Assembly: GCA_001247695.2 (NCBI GenBank)
Contig: LGRX02003734.1
Location: 47,318-111,317, forward strand
Source: Cymbomonas tetramitiformis
Lineage: Eukaryota; Chlorophyta; Pyramimonadophyceae; Pyramimonadales; Pyramimonadaceae
Length of the DNA stretch: 64,000 nucleotides
Direction of reading: 5' to 3'
This document shows, in pieces, positions 34,716 to 47,235 of this stretch. Positions within the stretch are counted from its first letter, which is position 1, and every line of letters begins with the position of its first letter. A program made the translations under genes and the position numbers. The notes beneath the pieces were generated by a model. It was given only the letters and a program-made list of their open reading frames with translations. It made no database searches and was not told the DNA's origin.

Positions 34716-34730
34716 CATTAGAATGTTAAA

Positions 34731-35576
34731 TGTGTGATAATGACATGCTAACACCGACGTGCTATCGGCGTCCTAAGAACATGCTAGCGACATACTAACG
34801 TCCCTACCTTTCCGAGGAATTCCGCTCGCTTACCACCTGACCCGAATCGCATCATACTCCGTGGCATAACCTTCCCCTGCCCTTCTAATCACCATATAAC
34901 ATGTTCCTGGTGATCTACGCACCCCCACATGCCTCACCACTCACTACCCCTCAAGTTGGCGCGAACACATGCTTAAGACGCAGTGGCGTTAGCATGCCTT
35001 TAGCGTGTCTGATGTGTGATAATGACATGCTAACACTGACGTGCTATCGGCGTCCTAAGAACATGCTAGCGACATACTAACGTCCCTACCTTTCCGAGGA
35101 ATTCCGCTCGCTTACCACCTGACCCGAATCGCATCATACTCCGTGGCATATCCTTCCCCTGCCCTTCTAATCACCATATAACATGTTCCTGGTGATCTAC
35201 GCACCCCCACATGCCTCACCACTCACTACCCCTCAAGTTGGCGCGAACACATGCTTAAGGCGCAGTGGCGTTAGCATGCCTTTAGAGTGTCTGATGTGTG
35301 ATAATGACATGCTAACACTGACGTGCTATCGGCGTCCTAAGAACATGCTAGCGACATACTAACGTCCCTACCTTTCCGAGGAATTCCGCTCGCTTACCAC
35401 CTGACCCGAATCGCATCATACTCCGTGGCATATCCTTCCCCTGCCCTTCTAATCACCATACATATAACATGTTCCTGGTGATCTACGCACCCCCACATGC
35501 CTCACCACTCACTACCCCTCAAGTTGGCGCGAACACATGCTTAAGGCGCAGTGGCGTTAGCATGCCTTTAGCATGG
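34731..35576. repeat. 282-bp tandem repeat, three copies
   Basis: Units start at 34731, 35013 and 35295 (TGTGTGATAATGACATGCTAACAC...), nearly identical. The third carries a small insertion at about 35460. They lie just after the transposase stop codon and contain the GCATGCTAAC-type half-sites. Confidence 0.95.
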
Positions 35577-35710
35577 ACATGCTAACACGCCTATGGGGCT
35601 TTAGCATGCCGTTAGCACGCATGCTAACACCTATCTGGCGTTAGCATGTCATAGCATGTCCATGGCACGCGTTTAGCATGTCGTTAGCAGCATACTAACG
35701 TTTTCCAGGA
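35577..35710. repeat. Dense TTAGCATGC half-site cluster
   Basis: About ten copies of TTAGCATG or CATGCTAAC in both orientations within 130 bp. This is the layout of subterminal transposase-binding repeats in CACTA elements and probably lies close to the right terminus. Confidence 0.7.
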
Positions 35711-36639
35711 CCGTAGGGGTAGGCTAGACTCCGAGACCGTCCGAGACCGTTCCGGGTATATCTAGCTTAGGGTTTATTTATCTTATACAGTTTATCCACA
35801 CGAGTACGGGACTTTCTGATATCTAGTGTACTTGGATATTCCGGTAACCTCTCTCTGGGTTGCTATCAAAGCTTCCCAGCCCTCTTCTTCCCAACTCACC
35901 ACCTCACCCCGAGCTGCTGCCAGTGCGATGGCCTTCTGACGCTCTTCTGGAAGACACTCAAAAGCCTGGTCCCGCAGAGCTTTGTCTTTGAACAAGGTTC
36001 TGACAGCCATCCCTTCCGTCAGCTCAGACTCCAGAGCTGATACTCGAGAGGCAGGCTCCTCTTCTACAGCCTTCCCTTGTGCTGCCTTGACTGCCCTCTT
36101 CTTAGCCAACTGCTTCTTCCGCCTCCGTTGCCGCCTGCTGCTGCCGCTGCTGCTACCTCTGCCTCTACGCCAGCTGCTGCCGCGGCTGCCTCGTTCCGGG
36201 GAAACTGTGGAGTCACTGGAGTCACTGGACCCGCTGCTGTCGCTGGGAGGGAAACGGGGAATTGGTGAAAAGCCTGGTGGATATGCCAATCCGCATCTGG
36301 GTATTTCCTCCCACTGCTGCACGACTGGCTGCCTCTGGGCTTCTGCTGGGACCGCCGAGAGTGCTGTGAAGGCGTTGCGGGTGGGGGTCGCTCCACTTCC
36401 CTTAACACGCGCTCTGCCAAAGTTCACTCCTGCAAAGAGTTTCCTTGGTAGCCCCTCCTGGTGTAACAGGGTTCCGTGTTTGAGGGCGCGCCTGTATTCC
36501 CTTTCTGTCACTCCTGCTTGCAGCACAGCCAACTCCTGCGGGGAGGCCGGATGCCAAAGGATCTTCCCGCTCCGGGTGCGCGGCTCACTATAGAACCACT
36601 GCGTGAGGGTCTTCTTCTCTCCAGCTGACAGTGCGACTA

Positions 36640-37022
36640 CAGTAATCACTCGGTAATAAGAAAACCGGAGATTTGGGACCAGCCAGCAATATTCGCCAAC
36701 TTGGATACCCCCCGCCCCCCGCCAGCGCCAGCGTCCTATGAAAATCGTAAGAATAGTGGGTCATTTGTTTTCAATCACCCAGCAAATTTCTTAAATTTTC
36801 AGTGATAAACCCGTGAAAATGCAACATTTTAAAAAAATTCCGCCTACGGCGCACCAATAAGAAATATGGCGCCAGTGCCCATATTTCTTATCACCCCATA
36901 TTTCATAGCTCAAAAAAGCCAGCCAGCAATGTTCACCAAATCGGGCACCCCCCCCCGCCCCCCCCCCAGCAAAGCTGGCTACTTTCTTATTGGCGGGTTT
37001 TCTTATTACTGAGTGATTACTG
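36640..37022. mobile_element. MITE-like insertion, 383 bp
   Basis: 27-bp inverted repeats with one mismatch, CAGTAATCACTC(G/A)GTAATAAG... at 36640-36666 and its complement at 36996-37022. Inside are C-rich tracts and an inner hairpin built on AATAAGAAATATGG/CCATATTTCTTAT (36846-36890). It has no ORF. A target duplication is not clear. It truncates the surrounding ORF, whose apparent start at 36649 lies inside the repeat. Confidence 0.75.
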
Positions 37023-37779
37023 CATCTGTAACCTTACAGGGGCTGAAGCTTGTGACTCCGCGCTGTCTCCACTGTGGTCACTCCACGAAGTGCCGGCTCC
37101 CTCTATCCATCTTACCACCCTGACCTTCTTTCTGGTCCTTCCCGCACTTACTGTACGCACGGTCCAGGGCCATCTGCTCAGGCGACCGGAGATCCTTCCT
37201 CCTGTCTGGCGACCTCTGCCTGTCCCCTTGAGGAACTGAGGGCTGTCCAGCTGGCTGAGCCTGCCGAGCTGGCTGAACTGGGAGCTCTGATGGCTGGAGA
37301 CTGGCTGATTCCCTCAGAACTCTGACAGACCGCGCTCCTTCCTGCAGCTGCGGTCCGACTCTCTCCAGGGCAGCTATCAACTCCTGGCTGGCCAGATCCT
37401 TCCTTGTTTCCATTGCTGGGCGCGGTGTCGCTGGAAGGGGCAGTGCCGGGAAGTCCTCTGCGGAGACACTGGAACTTGGTAATACAAAATCCACGTGTTG
37501 TAATGCTGACGCTGGCTGAGTCGGATTCTCGCCAGAGCCTCCGGCGCTCAGGACAGGTGAGGGATTCTGATCGCGAACCGCTGGGACTGCGCTTGCTTGG
37601 GCGGCTGGGGCCACACCTGCATTGGCCGCTGAAGCAGCGTTTGCTGGCTGTTCCGGCGTTGAAGATGAGGATGCCGTGGCAGTCGTGCGCTTCTCGCTGG
37701 CTACTGCTGATGCGCTAGTCACACCAGGCGTTGCCACCGCTGCCAGTCCTCCCAGCGTCGTCGTCGAGCCAGTCAGCGT

Positions 37780-38360
37780 GCTCGCGGAAATTTCGCCAGA
37801 GCCTCCGGCGCACAGGGTCGATGTGGGGACCCTATCCCCCACCGTTGGGCAAGCAACCACAGCTGCGCCTCCAGATGCTGGCGATGTCGAAATTTCGCCA
37901 GGGCCTCCGGCGCACAGGGTCGATGTGGGGACCCTATCCCCCACCGTTGGGCAAGCGACTGCAGCGGCACCTCCAGATGCTGGCGACGTCGAAATTTCGC
38001 CAGGGCCTCCGGCGCACAGGGTCGATGTGGGGCCCTATCCCCCACCGTTGGGCAAGCGACCACAGCGGCACCTCCGTGATAGCCGACGACGTCGAGCCTT
38101 CGCCAGAGCCTCCGGCGCGTGTCGATGTGGGGGCCCGATTCCCCACTTTCGGGTAAGCGATCACGGCTGCATCTCCGCACACCGGTGACGCTGGCCTCGC
38201 TGGGCCTCCGGCGCACAGGGTCGATGGGGACCCTATCCCCCACCGTTGGGCAAGTGATAACAGCTGCATCTCCAGTCACCGGTGACGTTGAAATTTCGCC
38301 AGGGCCTCCGGCGCACAGGGTCGATGTGGAGGCCCGATTCCCCACTTTCGGGTAAGTGGT
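37780..38360. repeat. ~100-bp coding minisatellite
   Basis: Units marked by GAAATTTCGCCAGGGCCTCC recur at about 37787, 37889, 37989, 38089, 38187 and 38287. Most keep a multiple of three, but the units near 38025 and 38225 have lost bases (for example CGATGGGGACC for CGATGTGGGGACC), which shifts the frame. Confidence 0.85.
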
Positions 38361-39374
38361 CGCAGAGACTGACTGTGTTGCCAATGCCGCCATGTTCATC
38401 CTTTCCAGCTCCTGCAACTTAGTGGCAACCGGAGTGAAAACAGGGGAATGAACAGGGGTCACCAGTGCTGGAATATCCCCTACTGGCTCACTGGGCAATG
38501 TACCCGGTGGTACTGGGCTCACTGGTACTTGCACAACCTCTCCCCCCCCTGCCGAGGGGTTAATTCCTGCACTGGCAACGTTCACCAAAGGTGTCACAGC
38601 AGGTGGTTGCTGCGCAGCTGCTTCTGCCACCGCCGGAATAGGACAGGACAGAGCCCAATTCGTTGTCACCGACGCCGCTGGATACGGGGAGAGCTCGGGC
38701 ACTGGCAAATTTGGTACCGCGGGAGACAACATACCCGGTGAAGGATAATCTACTGGCACACCGTACGCGGCTGCCGGCAACGGAGTGTCCTGCGGCCACA
38801 AGGCACGTGGCGGCAGTTGGTGTTGTTGACCGTAGTGCTGCTGCTGCAGGAAAATCTGCTGCTGAAAATTCCGCTGTTGAGCCAAATCTTCACGGAACTG
38901 CTGCTGCAGCCAGAATTGACCGGCTGGCGTTGACATAATTGGGCTGCCGTTGGAATTACGCTCGTCGTACCCACTGTTGGAGGTAGGAAAATTGTAGGAA
39001 TTCTGCGGAAGTTGTGGCGGCGCCGTCATAAAATTACGCTGCGGCAAATCTCGCACAAATCCGTACACGGAATTCCCATCAAGCTGTTGAGTTGCGTTGA
39101 CATACGAGAGCCCAGGTTGCGTTTGTGCAGCCGATTGCGGAAAGGGCCAGCCCGGTTGGGAAATACCCCTGGGGTCGATTGATTCGGAGTAATTCGCCGC
39201 TGAAAAGAACGGCGATTGCCCCGCGGAAGTCGCCACAGCTGCGTGCTGCGGAATTCCATGCCGAGAGTCCATGACTGCGTTGTGACGCGAACGCACGTTA
39301 ACGGCAGTGAGCTCACACGGTACGGGCGATAAAATTCTGCCGATTGACGCTGTTTTTGGTCGAACAAAAGGCAA

Positions 39375-40772
39375 TTCCCGCGGAAAGCCACCTGCAAGGA
39401 CAAATTACGATCACACTTGTGCGTGTGGTATATGCATTCAGGAACAGTTGTCGATATTTTCTGTCGATATTCGCAGCCCTGACGAAAGACAGACGCAATT
39501 AAGCGCGTTTTACGTCGTTGTCTTCAGAATTCTTCTGGGAACTCGCGGAAAGGTCTCCCGGAACTCGTGTGCCGGCAATTGTACACCCGAAGTTGCAGTC
39601 GGCACAAACAGGTCGCGTCTAACGTAGCCACGCTGATACCAGTTGTTCGGGGGTGCTCTCTAAGAGCTTCTCAGTCTACTTACACAATGCAGGGAACCTA
39701 GTTCAGTCCTACAAAGAGATATATATTGCTGTAAGCATGATATATATATGTGAATCGGATCTTTCTTTAATGTCGAAGTTACAACACCAGGTGTGGCTGT
39801 TCACAGTAACAAATTCAAAAACTGATTCATTCAGCCTGCTCGGCTGCCTTATGCCATGGTTTCAGATCTCGAACTTTCGAACATAACTCGATGTCGACTC
39901 CTGTCAGGTCCCATCATGCTTCATGAGAACTCGATCTGTCACATCATAGAATCTGCCGACTAGCCCAGTTATATTATCACTCATTCCAGGCCACTCCATA
40001 TCACTCTGAATAATTATAACTGTGCTGACTCGGCAATATTGGAGGTCTACCAGCTTTCCCTCCAATTTCTCTGACTGCTGGTTTCCCCACCAAAACTCAC
40101 TTTCGGGTCAGGCATTTCTGTCAGTCATTTCTGTCAGACACTCTCGTCATCTGGTCATATAAACGCCTGCCATTGGTGACTGTCATAGTACCCGTCACTC
40201 GTCATTCTGACACGCTGTCGTTCTGTCTCGTGACTTACCCTAGCACACATTTATTTGTCCGGGTTTCAGCGAATAACCGATAGTTTCAGCAAATAACTAG
40301 ACACGATGGTAAATTGTAAACACTTTTTAATTTGCTTGCTCACACTATGTTATGGTCGCATCGTGTTCTGCTTCACAGTAGTTCATGAGTTTTATACAGA
40401 ATTTAGCACAACAGAGCTACTCCTAAAGGCCAAAAGAAAAATCATACCATTTGCTAATGGTATACAGGTGTGCCATCATTATATATTGTACCTTTACCCT
40501 TATTTTAACAAAATCATAAACGGGCCATGCCAAATTCTTACAAAAAGTTGATGACTCAATAACCTGACTTCAACATTCATCTGCCATTAGTACCTCAGTA
40601 GTACTGCACACTAACTATAACCGTACATGCCATATGAGCAGACAAAATACACATAACATAATTTTACCTAAAAACTAATCGCTCCATTAATATAATTTAC
40701 TTTATGCCAAAATTGTTTCCCCGGTGAGCATTTGCAAAGCTATCTAGTGTTCTCAACATATCTTCTATTTGT
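39375..40772. other. Intergenic, no feature recognised
   Basis: Short ORFs only, without motifs. The 3' end of SHMT (minus strand) begins at 40773; its poly(A) signal should lie just below that, but no canonical AATAAA is evident on the minus strand. Confidence 0.4.
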
Positions 40773-43551
40773 CTATTTGACGATGTCGAAACCTGGCATG
40801 GCGAACTTGCTGGCAAATGCCTCCACATCAATCCGCAGGGCAGCGATTTCTTCGTTGTCGGGAAGTCCCTGTTCAAATCAAAGCAAGATTCTCTCAGTGT
40901 GTATGGTGAGCCGCCACCAACAAAAAGCGGACTAACCTCTCAGGAACTCGATATGAAATCAAAACCCATCAATAGAAAGACTTACCAGGTTGAAGTCCTT
41001 GAGCATCTTGCCTCGCTCTTCCTGGATCTTCAAGCAAATGCCGACCGCACGGTGCAAGAACTCGCCGATCTGCTCGAAATCGCCGCAGTTGAGGCCACGG
41101 GACGTCATGGCAGGGGCACCTGTACCCAAAGGAGGTCAATATTTTCAGCTTTTCCTTGGTACTCTTCTAGAAAAAAGCTGAATAAGATACTAAAAAGAGA
41201 GAAATATTGAGTGCGGGGCTCGCTTAGTGGGGCATACCGATTCGCACTCCACCAGGAGACAGGGCACTGGCATCGCCGTAAACAGCGTTTTTGTTCAAGG
41301 TGATATGCGCCATTTCGCAGACCTAAAGAGAAAGCAACAAGTTCAACCACATAGGAAGTAAATACAAGATACAGAAAGTACGGCTCGTTCAACAACTAAC
41401 CTCACTGTAAGAGGTTTAAAAAGGACTACTAGATGAATAAAGTTTTACCTTCTCGACCTTGTTTCCGGTCAAAGAAAGGGGGCGGAGGTTCCAGAGAACA
41501 AGATGGTTGTCAGTTCCTCCGGTGACGAGCTCATAATTTTTCCTGAAGAGGAGAGTCAAAAGTTATGAGTGTTTCCAGTTGATACCAAGGGGCACCTGTG
41601 TATAGCGTGACTAATACTGCATTTCAAGTCACACGGAAGGATTCACTCCGAACAGCGAGCATTTTGTTTTTCAAGTTGAAAGAGAGCTTACTTCATGAGG
41701 AAGGAAGCCAGCGCAGACGCGTTGGCCCTCACTTGCTTAGCGTACAACGTAAAGGCAGGGTCCTTAACCTGCACGTCTCAGAACAGCTCGTATGAGTGCA
41801 CATATATTGTGGATCAAAGGAGAAATAGGATAGACTCAAGAGAATACAATACTTCAAGCCTTATTGCGAAAAGAAAGTCAAGTACCTGCTTCAATGCCAC
41901 GGCGAGGGCACCAATTTGATGGTTGTGGGGACCACCCTGCAGGGAAGGGAAGACAGCGAAGTTGATCTTATCTTCGAACTCGTACACAGCTCCCTCGGGC
42001 ACGCCCTGTGAGGAAGGAAGACTTCGCAAAGTCAGTCGAAATTCTGGAAGGCCATAAACGAAACACCTGAACGAAAGCACCTGAATGAAAGGACTGACCT
42101 TTTTGGCCTCTTTAGGTCCCTTCCTGAAGAAGATCATGCCAGATCGTGGGCCTCGGAGAGACTTGTGTGTTGTGGTAGTGACAATGTCGCAATAGTCAAA
42201 AGGTTGGTTGAGTTCCTTGGTAGCAACGAGGCCGCTGGTATGAGCCGTGTCACACATCAACAGGGCACCGACTTTGTCTGCGATGGAACGGAACCTCGCA
42301 TAGTCCCAGTCCCTTGCATATGCAGAGCCTCCACAGATGATCATCTTGGGACGGAAGTCGAGCGCCTTCTCCTCAAGGGCGTCATAGTCAAGGAGACCGG
42401 TCTGATAGCTAACCTTGTAAGGAAGTGACTCGAAGTAAATAGAGGTCGCAGAAACCTTGGTACCCCTTGCTGCGCCCACACCCCGCAAAGTAAACGCTTC
42501 AAAAGCTCACAAACACAGAGTCAGACACAACAATGACTGCACAAATCATATGCGGCACAGCTCACGGCTGGACGGAGTGTATAGATTCGTTATAACATAC
42601 CATTATAGAAGCCGTGAGTAAGATGGCCACCAGAGGGCAAATCAAGACCCATGATGCGATCATGTGGGTTCAACAATGCGGTGTACACCGCGAAGTTTGC
42701 AGGGCTGCCAGAGTAGGGCTGGAAATTCACCCAGAAACACTGTCAGCAAGGGTCGAAAGCGAGGCAGTCCTCGGTGCATCACAAAGAAAGAATAGGTGGA
42801 AATCAAATATCAATCGAAAAACCTCACTACATGTATTCACAAAGCGCCGCCAGTGATAAATAGTCAAGACTGACAAGTCGTACACACCTGGACGTTGACT
42901 CCCCACTTCTCGGGATCAAGGTCGAATGCTTCCAGAGCGCGATTACGACAGATGTTCTCGATCTGCCAGTTCGGTGTGATAGTGAGTAGGGTTGCTGACT
43001 TTCAAAACTAAAGCCGTTGGAACTTGCAACACTTTGTGTATATGCTAAAGCTACATAACACCTACGAGATATGCAGCAGAAAGGGGGAAACACCTTATCA
43101 ATGTTCTCGTTACCACCATAGTAACGGGCTCCAGGCAAACCCTCGGAGTACTTGTTAGTAAGGCAAGAACCAAGGGTCTCAATGACAGCCTTGGAGGTGA
43201 AGTTTTCGGACGCAATGAGCTCAACTCCCTTCCTGCTCGAGTGCACGGACCAGTGGGAGTAAAATTCAGAATTTCCTAAAAGCGCAGGTCCTCTGGGAGT
43301 CAAAATCGCCAAGTTCTGAGATCGCGCACTGAAAGCGAACCGGAGGTACTGTCTCGATAGACATTTCAAGACTAACTCTCATCGAAATATTTCACCAGGA
43401 ACCTAGTTGACCACAGGCACAACTAGGAGCAAGCGATTTGGAACATACCACTGGCGTACTTTCTCGGCCTCAATAAGGTCGTAAATCTCAGGATCAGCTT
43501 CCTTGAGAGGGGTCAGGCCAGCAGGGAAGACAGCATTCATTGCTTCCATTT
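40773..43551 (-). CDS. SHMT: Serine hydroxymethyltransferase, eleven exons
   Basis: Exons on the minus strand: 43551-43449, 43232-43094, 42962-42888, 42718-42601, 42469-42099, 42005-41886, 41768-41692, 41542-41449, 41322-41238, 41119-40986 and 40868-40773, all GT-AG and in phase from the second on. The product is about 469 aa, the usual cytosolic/organellar SHMT size. Signatures: [73 protein letters not shown] (PLP-binding Lys near residue 247), and [13 protein letters not shown]. It interconverts serine and glycine while charging tetrahydrofolate. One anomaly: reading from the ATG at 43551 ([17 protein letters not shown]) does not join the conserved [16 protein letters not shown] frame without a 2-nt shift near 43500, so the true first exon may differ or the sequence has an indel. 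No targeting peptide can be judged. Confidence 0.93.
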
Positions 43552-45016
43552 TCAAAAGATTTTACAACTGCGAAAGTTGCTGTGAACAAGATGTGCAAAA
43601 GAAGAAGACACAATCTCAGGAGCAGACGTCAATATGTGTGGCGTGTATGTGGCGCAACGTGACACAAAGCACGAAGGAGCGGGACGGATCATATGAACCG
43701 CAAGATCATATATCTAACGTTTGAACCAGACCCAGCACTGAGCGTTGGTGGAGAAATGTCCCATAGACCTACCAGTCGACGACTTGAGGTGCAGTGTCAA
43801 TAGCACAATCCGACAGGGATTGCGGCGGCATACGCGGCAATTTTCTGAAGAATAATTGGACAGTTGTGAAGCCCAGCGTAACGGTGATTATATGACGCGT
43901 CAGCATTTCTACTTTTCGATCAAATCGATCTATGTCGATGGCGCATGTGGGGTATTGGCAGACGTCAGATTGATACAAAATTAATAATAGCAACATTATT
44001 GACACGTGTCAGCAGTAGGTTGCCCTCGATGCAAGGCAAAATGTGCCAAGAACCCCAAGATCTACCGTTTATAATAGCCTTCCTCCATGAAATGACAAAA
44101 GTCATAGGAGGTCAGGACGGAGCGTTTATGGTGATGGTGGTCGTAAAGGCACACAACGACACAACCGGTCTACTGGTGATCTGGTGTCGATATTTAGCAT
44201 CCAAGGGCTTATGTTCAACCCATTATTTTTGGCAAAGATATCGACGGCTGGTGGTGACTAGTCGTTGACTGGTGGTCGCTACCACTTCCACGTAGGATTT
44301 TATGGACACTAGACACAACCCGCCAGAAAAGAGCGAATGCCGTCAGATTTCCAGAGCGTTAAGCCCCATTATGAATGTCCGCAAGATCGCATCCGCAAGC
44401 AATTGAAATGGCGCTGACGCGACATTGTTGACGCTCACAATTGGTGAGATGCGATGCCGATGCGATCTGATCGTGTTCTATGGTCTCGATGGCGATAATG
44501 GCGAATGGGAACTGTGGGAAGCTCAAGCTGGGAACGCGAACGGCACTACGGCAGGTTTACGCCCTATCAGCTATCTCGTATCGGTACTGTATCTCCTGTT
44601 CTTTAAGCTCAAGCTTAAGGTAATACAGTGCAGGTGGCCCATAATTAATCCCCTTCGCCCTTGGTCGCATCGATCATCGAGCGAGCTCGATTCTCGAGGC
44701 GCTCGAGAAACTCTCAGTCCTGCTACCAGCGCGTCGCCAAGGCCAAGTTCAAGACCACTCTGGACGCGACCAAGGCGTTCCACCAGATTCCCATGACCAC
44801 TGGCTGACTAGCCAAACTCATAGTCCTACCACAAGGACACCGTACAATGCGTATTTATGAACCCATGGTCTACTCAAAGTGACCAACCTACTGGTTTCAT
44901 ATGTTATTTATGTGTGAAATCAATGTCCTAAATGATAGGGCCTAGTCCAGCAAAATGTTTTCGTTCCACGGTTGCAGCCCATGGGGCAAATTCTCGGGCC
45001 GAAGGCTCGAGTACTC
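43552..45016. other. Intergenic with retroelement debris
   Basis: Apart from a reverse-transcriptase fragment (next entry), nothing is recognisable. This interval should contain the SHMT promoter close to 43552. Confidence 0.4.
44690..44808 (+). pseudogene. Ty3/gypsy-type reverse transcriptase fragment
   Basis: A short frame reads KFKTTLDATKAFHQIPM, matching motif A of Ty3/gypsy reverse transcriptases, and stops at once. LEALEKLS in another frame just upstream looks like the preceding conserved segment. Only about 40 codons survive. Confidence 0.45.
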
Positions 45017-45249
45017 TCATGGGGAGACAGACTTTCGCCCCCCCCGCATAAAATGGGGGTGACTGTCTCTTCCTGTGTCACCCCTCGCCGTGTAGTGTCA
45101 CTTGCATCTTGCCTGCCGTCAGTTCCGTCCGATAATAAAACACCTAAGCTATTTTATTATCTCATCTTAGTCTCCGTATGTCTTTGCGAGTGCCCGACCA
45201 ACCTGTGTATATATATATATATGATATATATATTTCAGGTTCTCCATCA
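45017..45249 (+). repeat. 5' LTR
   Basis: A 233-bp sequence starting TCATGGGGAGACAG and ending GGTTCTCCATCA, nearly identical to 58088-58315. It contains AATAAAA and a TATATA tract. The 5 bp before it (TACTC, 45012-45016) equal the 5 bp after the second copy. Confidence 0.85.
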
Positions 45250-45510
45250 GGTTATGGTGCCCTTACACGCTTATTCTTACGTGCCTCGTTGACTCGTTGA
45301 CAAGATCGCTTCACGCCCCGTGATTCTACCCGACATCTATTCGACATCTCCCGACATCCCGACATCAGCGCCGTACCGCCTTACATCGGCACCGGCCGAC
45401 ACAACATTAAGCCGCCTCCCGACATCTATTCGACATCTGCCACCGTTTTTTTTGCCGCACACCCGGTGTGCTCCAATTTACCGCTGGACAAACATTATTT
45501 TATCCCCACA

Positions 45511-45747
45511 ATGGCCTCTACCCGACGTGAATGGCTTGGTTCAGCTCTGCGTGCTGCCCGCACGCAACAGGCCGCCGCCCCGTCACAATCGCCCTCGAGT
45601 TCGCAGAGTACCCCTGTTTCATCCCGTGGACGCCGTAGAATTGTAGGGACGTCTTCAGTACGTTCTATTCCGACATCTTCGCCTTCAACACTCTGGCCAG
45701 CAGCACCTCTGCTGCCGGAGAATTGTCTTACCGCACGATTTTTTTGA
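45511..45747 (+). CDS. Short Gag-like ORF of the LTR element
   Basis: ATG at 45511 after a 260-bp leader from the LTR. About 78 codons (MASTRREWLGSALRAARTQQ, then Ser/Pro-rich and basic SSRGRRR). Composition is Gag-like but no zinc knuckle is present. It could be a remnant or the start of a spliced product. Confidence 0.35.
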   Translation: MASTRREWLGSALRAARTQQAAAPSQSPSSSQSTPVSSRGRRRIVGTSSVRSIPTSSPSTLWPAAPLLPENCLTARFF

Positions 45748-46207
45748 CCTCGCCGCCGTGTTCCTCGTCAAAATCTACCCCAATTTGACTTTTTCATCGT
45801 TCGATTTGGTTATTTTTAGCGAAAGTTACGTTTTCGTTTGGGAACCCTAGGTTTTGGGCTCCAGATTTTCCAGCTTGCAGCTGCCATGGCTTCGTATCAT
45901 CAGCGTTCGCGCATTTCTGCAGTTGCCTCCGCGCTGCAGGTGGTTCGGCTACGTGGACTTACCCCTGGCTACGATCTGGTGGTGTCTGGTGGTGCTTATG
46001 CACCAGACACCAAGTCAAGTCCATCACCCTCATCGTCAACATGAGCTTTGACCACTACGAGCTCACCCCGCAGCATCCTCCACTCTTCCCTCCACCCTGC
46101 GTGCCCCTTGGCCACTGCGTGGTGGTGTTTGGTGGTGGAGCCGTCGCACGAGTGAGAATGGCTTAAGTATGTGTCACAACTATAATGGAATATTTCTATG
46201 ATGTTAT

Positions 46208-47235
46208 GTAATCGCTGTGGAATCGCAGGAATTTAAAAAATACAACTTTTTTTCATTTTCCCAAAAAAATATTTTTTCAGGGTGAAATCGCCGAAAAACC
46301 GTTGTTTTTAGCTTGATTTGGCGTCCTACTCCATTATGCGGGTGAGGAGTGCAGCGATTCGTGGAATTGAGGGGTTTCACATATCACGTTATTAATCCTG
46401 ATGGTCACCGCAATTTGAAATTTTGAAAAAAAATATTTTTTTGGCTCAAATCGGTCGAAAATCGCGGTTTTTTGCCTGTTTCGGCCTGTCGCGGGCCTGT
46501 TTTGGCGTTCTACGCCACTCGGCGTGTGTGGAGTGCACATATTCGTGGAAATGAGGGTTTTCACATATCACCTAAGCACTCCTGATGGGAATCGCAATTT
46601 GAAATTTTGGAAAAAAAAATTTTTTTGGCCCAAATTTCAACAGAAATCGATTTTTTTGCCTGTTCCGGCCTGTCGCGGGCCTGTTTTGGCGTTCTACGCC
46701 ACTCGGCGTGTGTGGAGTGCACATATTCGTGGAAATGAGGGTTTTCACATATCACCTAAGCACTCCTGATGGGAATCGCAATTTGAAATTTTGGAAAAAA
46801 AATATTTTTGGGCCCAAATTTCAACAGAAATCGATTTTTTTGCCTGTTTCGGCCTGTCGCGGGCCTGTTTTGGCGTTCTACGCCACTCGGCGTGTGTGGA
46901 GTGCACATATTTGTGGAAATGAGGGTTTTCACATATCACCTAAGCACTCCTGATGGGAATCGCAATTTGAAATTTTGGAAAAAAAATATTTTTGGCCCAA
47001 ATTTCAACAGAAATCGATTTTTTTGCCTGTTTCGGCCTGTCGCGGGCCTGTTTTGGCGTTCTACGCCACTCGGCGTGTGTGGAGTGCACATATTCGTGGA
47101 AATGAGGGTTTTCACATATCACCTAAGCACTCCTGATGGGAATCGCAATTTGAAATTCTCGGAAAAAAATATTTTTGGGCCCAAATTTCAACAGAAATCG
47201 ATTTTTGGCATGTTTCGGCAAGTTGCGGGCCTGTT
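46208..47235 (+). repeat. Left terminal inverted repeat, ~184-bp tandem units
   Basis: TTTCACATATCAC recurs at about 46375, 46559, 46743, 46927 and 47110. Each unit carries CCTGATGG, GCAATTTGAAATTTT, an AAAAATATTTTT tract, CTGTCGCGGGCCTGTTTTGGCG and GTGGAGTGCACATATTCGTGG. The outermost unit is the most diverged and matches the outermost unit on the right. Confidence 0.9.

Larger units (their letters stand above)
28097..35710 (+). mobile_element. CACTA-type (TNP2) transposon with intron-rich gene
   Basis: A long spliced plus-strand gene encodes a TNP2-type transposase preceded by a modular repetitive N-terminal region. The element is marked by the motif CGTTAGCATGCTAACG or halves of it, in most of its introns and densely in its 3' flank (35577-35706). 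A 282-bp block is triplicated downstream of the stop codon. Exact termini and target duplication were not found, so the limits are those of visible motif and gene. Confidence 0.7.
35792..39374 (-). pseudogene. Decayed repetitive ORF, interrupted by a MITE
   Basis: Three frames on the minus strand (39374-37773, 37944-37078, 36649-35792) probably derive from one gene. The N-terminal part is Gln-rich (FREDLAQQRNFQQQIFLQQQ). The middle is a repeat of about 33 residues (VGDRVPTSTLCAGGPGEIST...) that drifts between frames because one repeat unit has an indel. The C-terminal part has an SSGSSDSSDS tract, a basic RRQRRRKKQLAKKR stretch and a helical end (LPEERQKAIALAAARGEVVSWEEE). A MITE at 36640-37022 separates the last two parts. 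No catalytic domain is recognised; a retroelement or transposon accessory protein is possible. Confidence 0.4.

Noticed and set aside
37731..38188. Plus-strand Pro/Arg-rich ORFs
   Set aside because: Antisense of the ~100-bp coding minisatellite.
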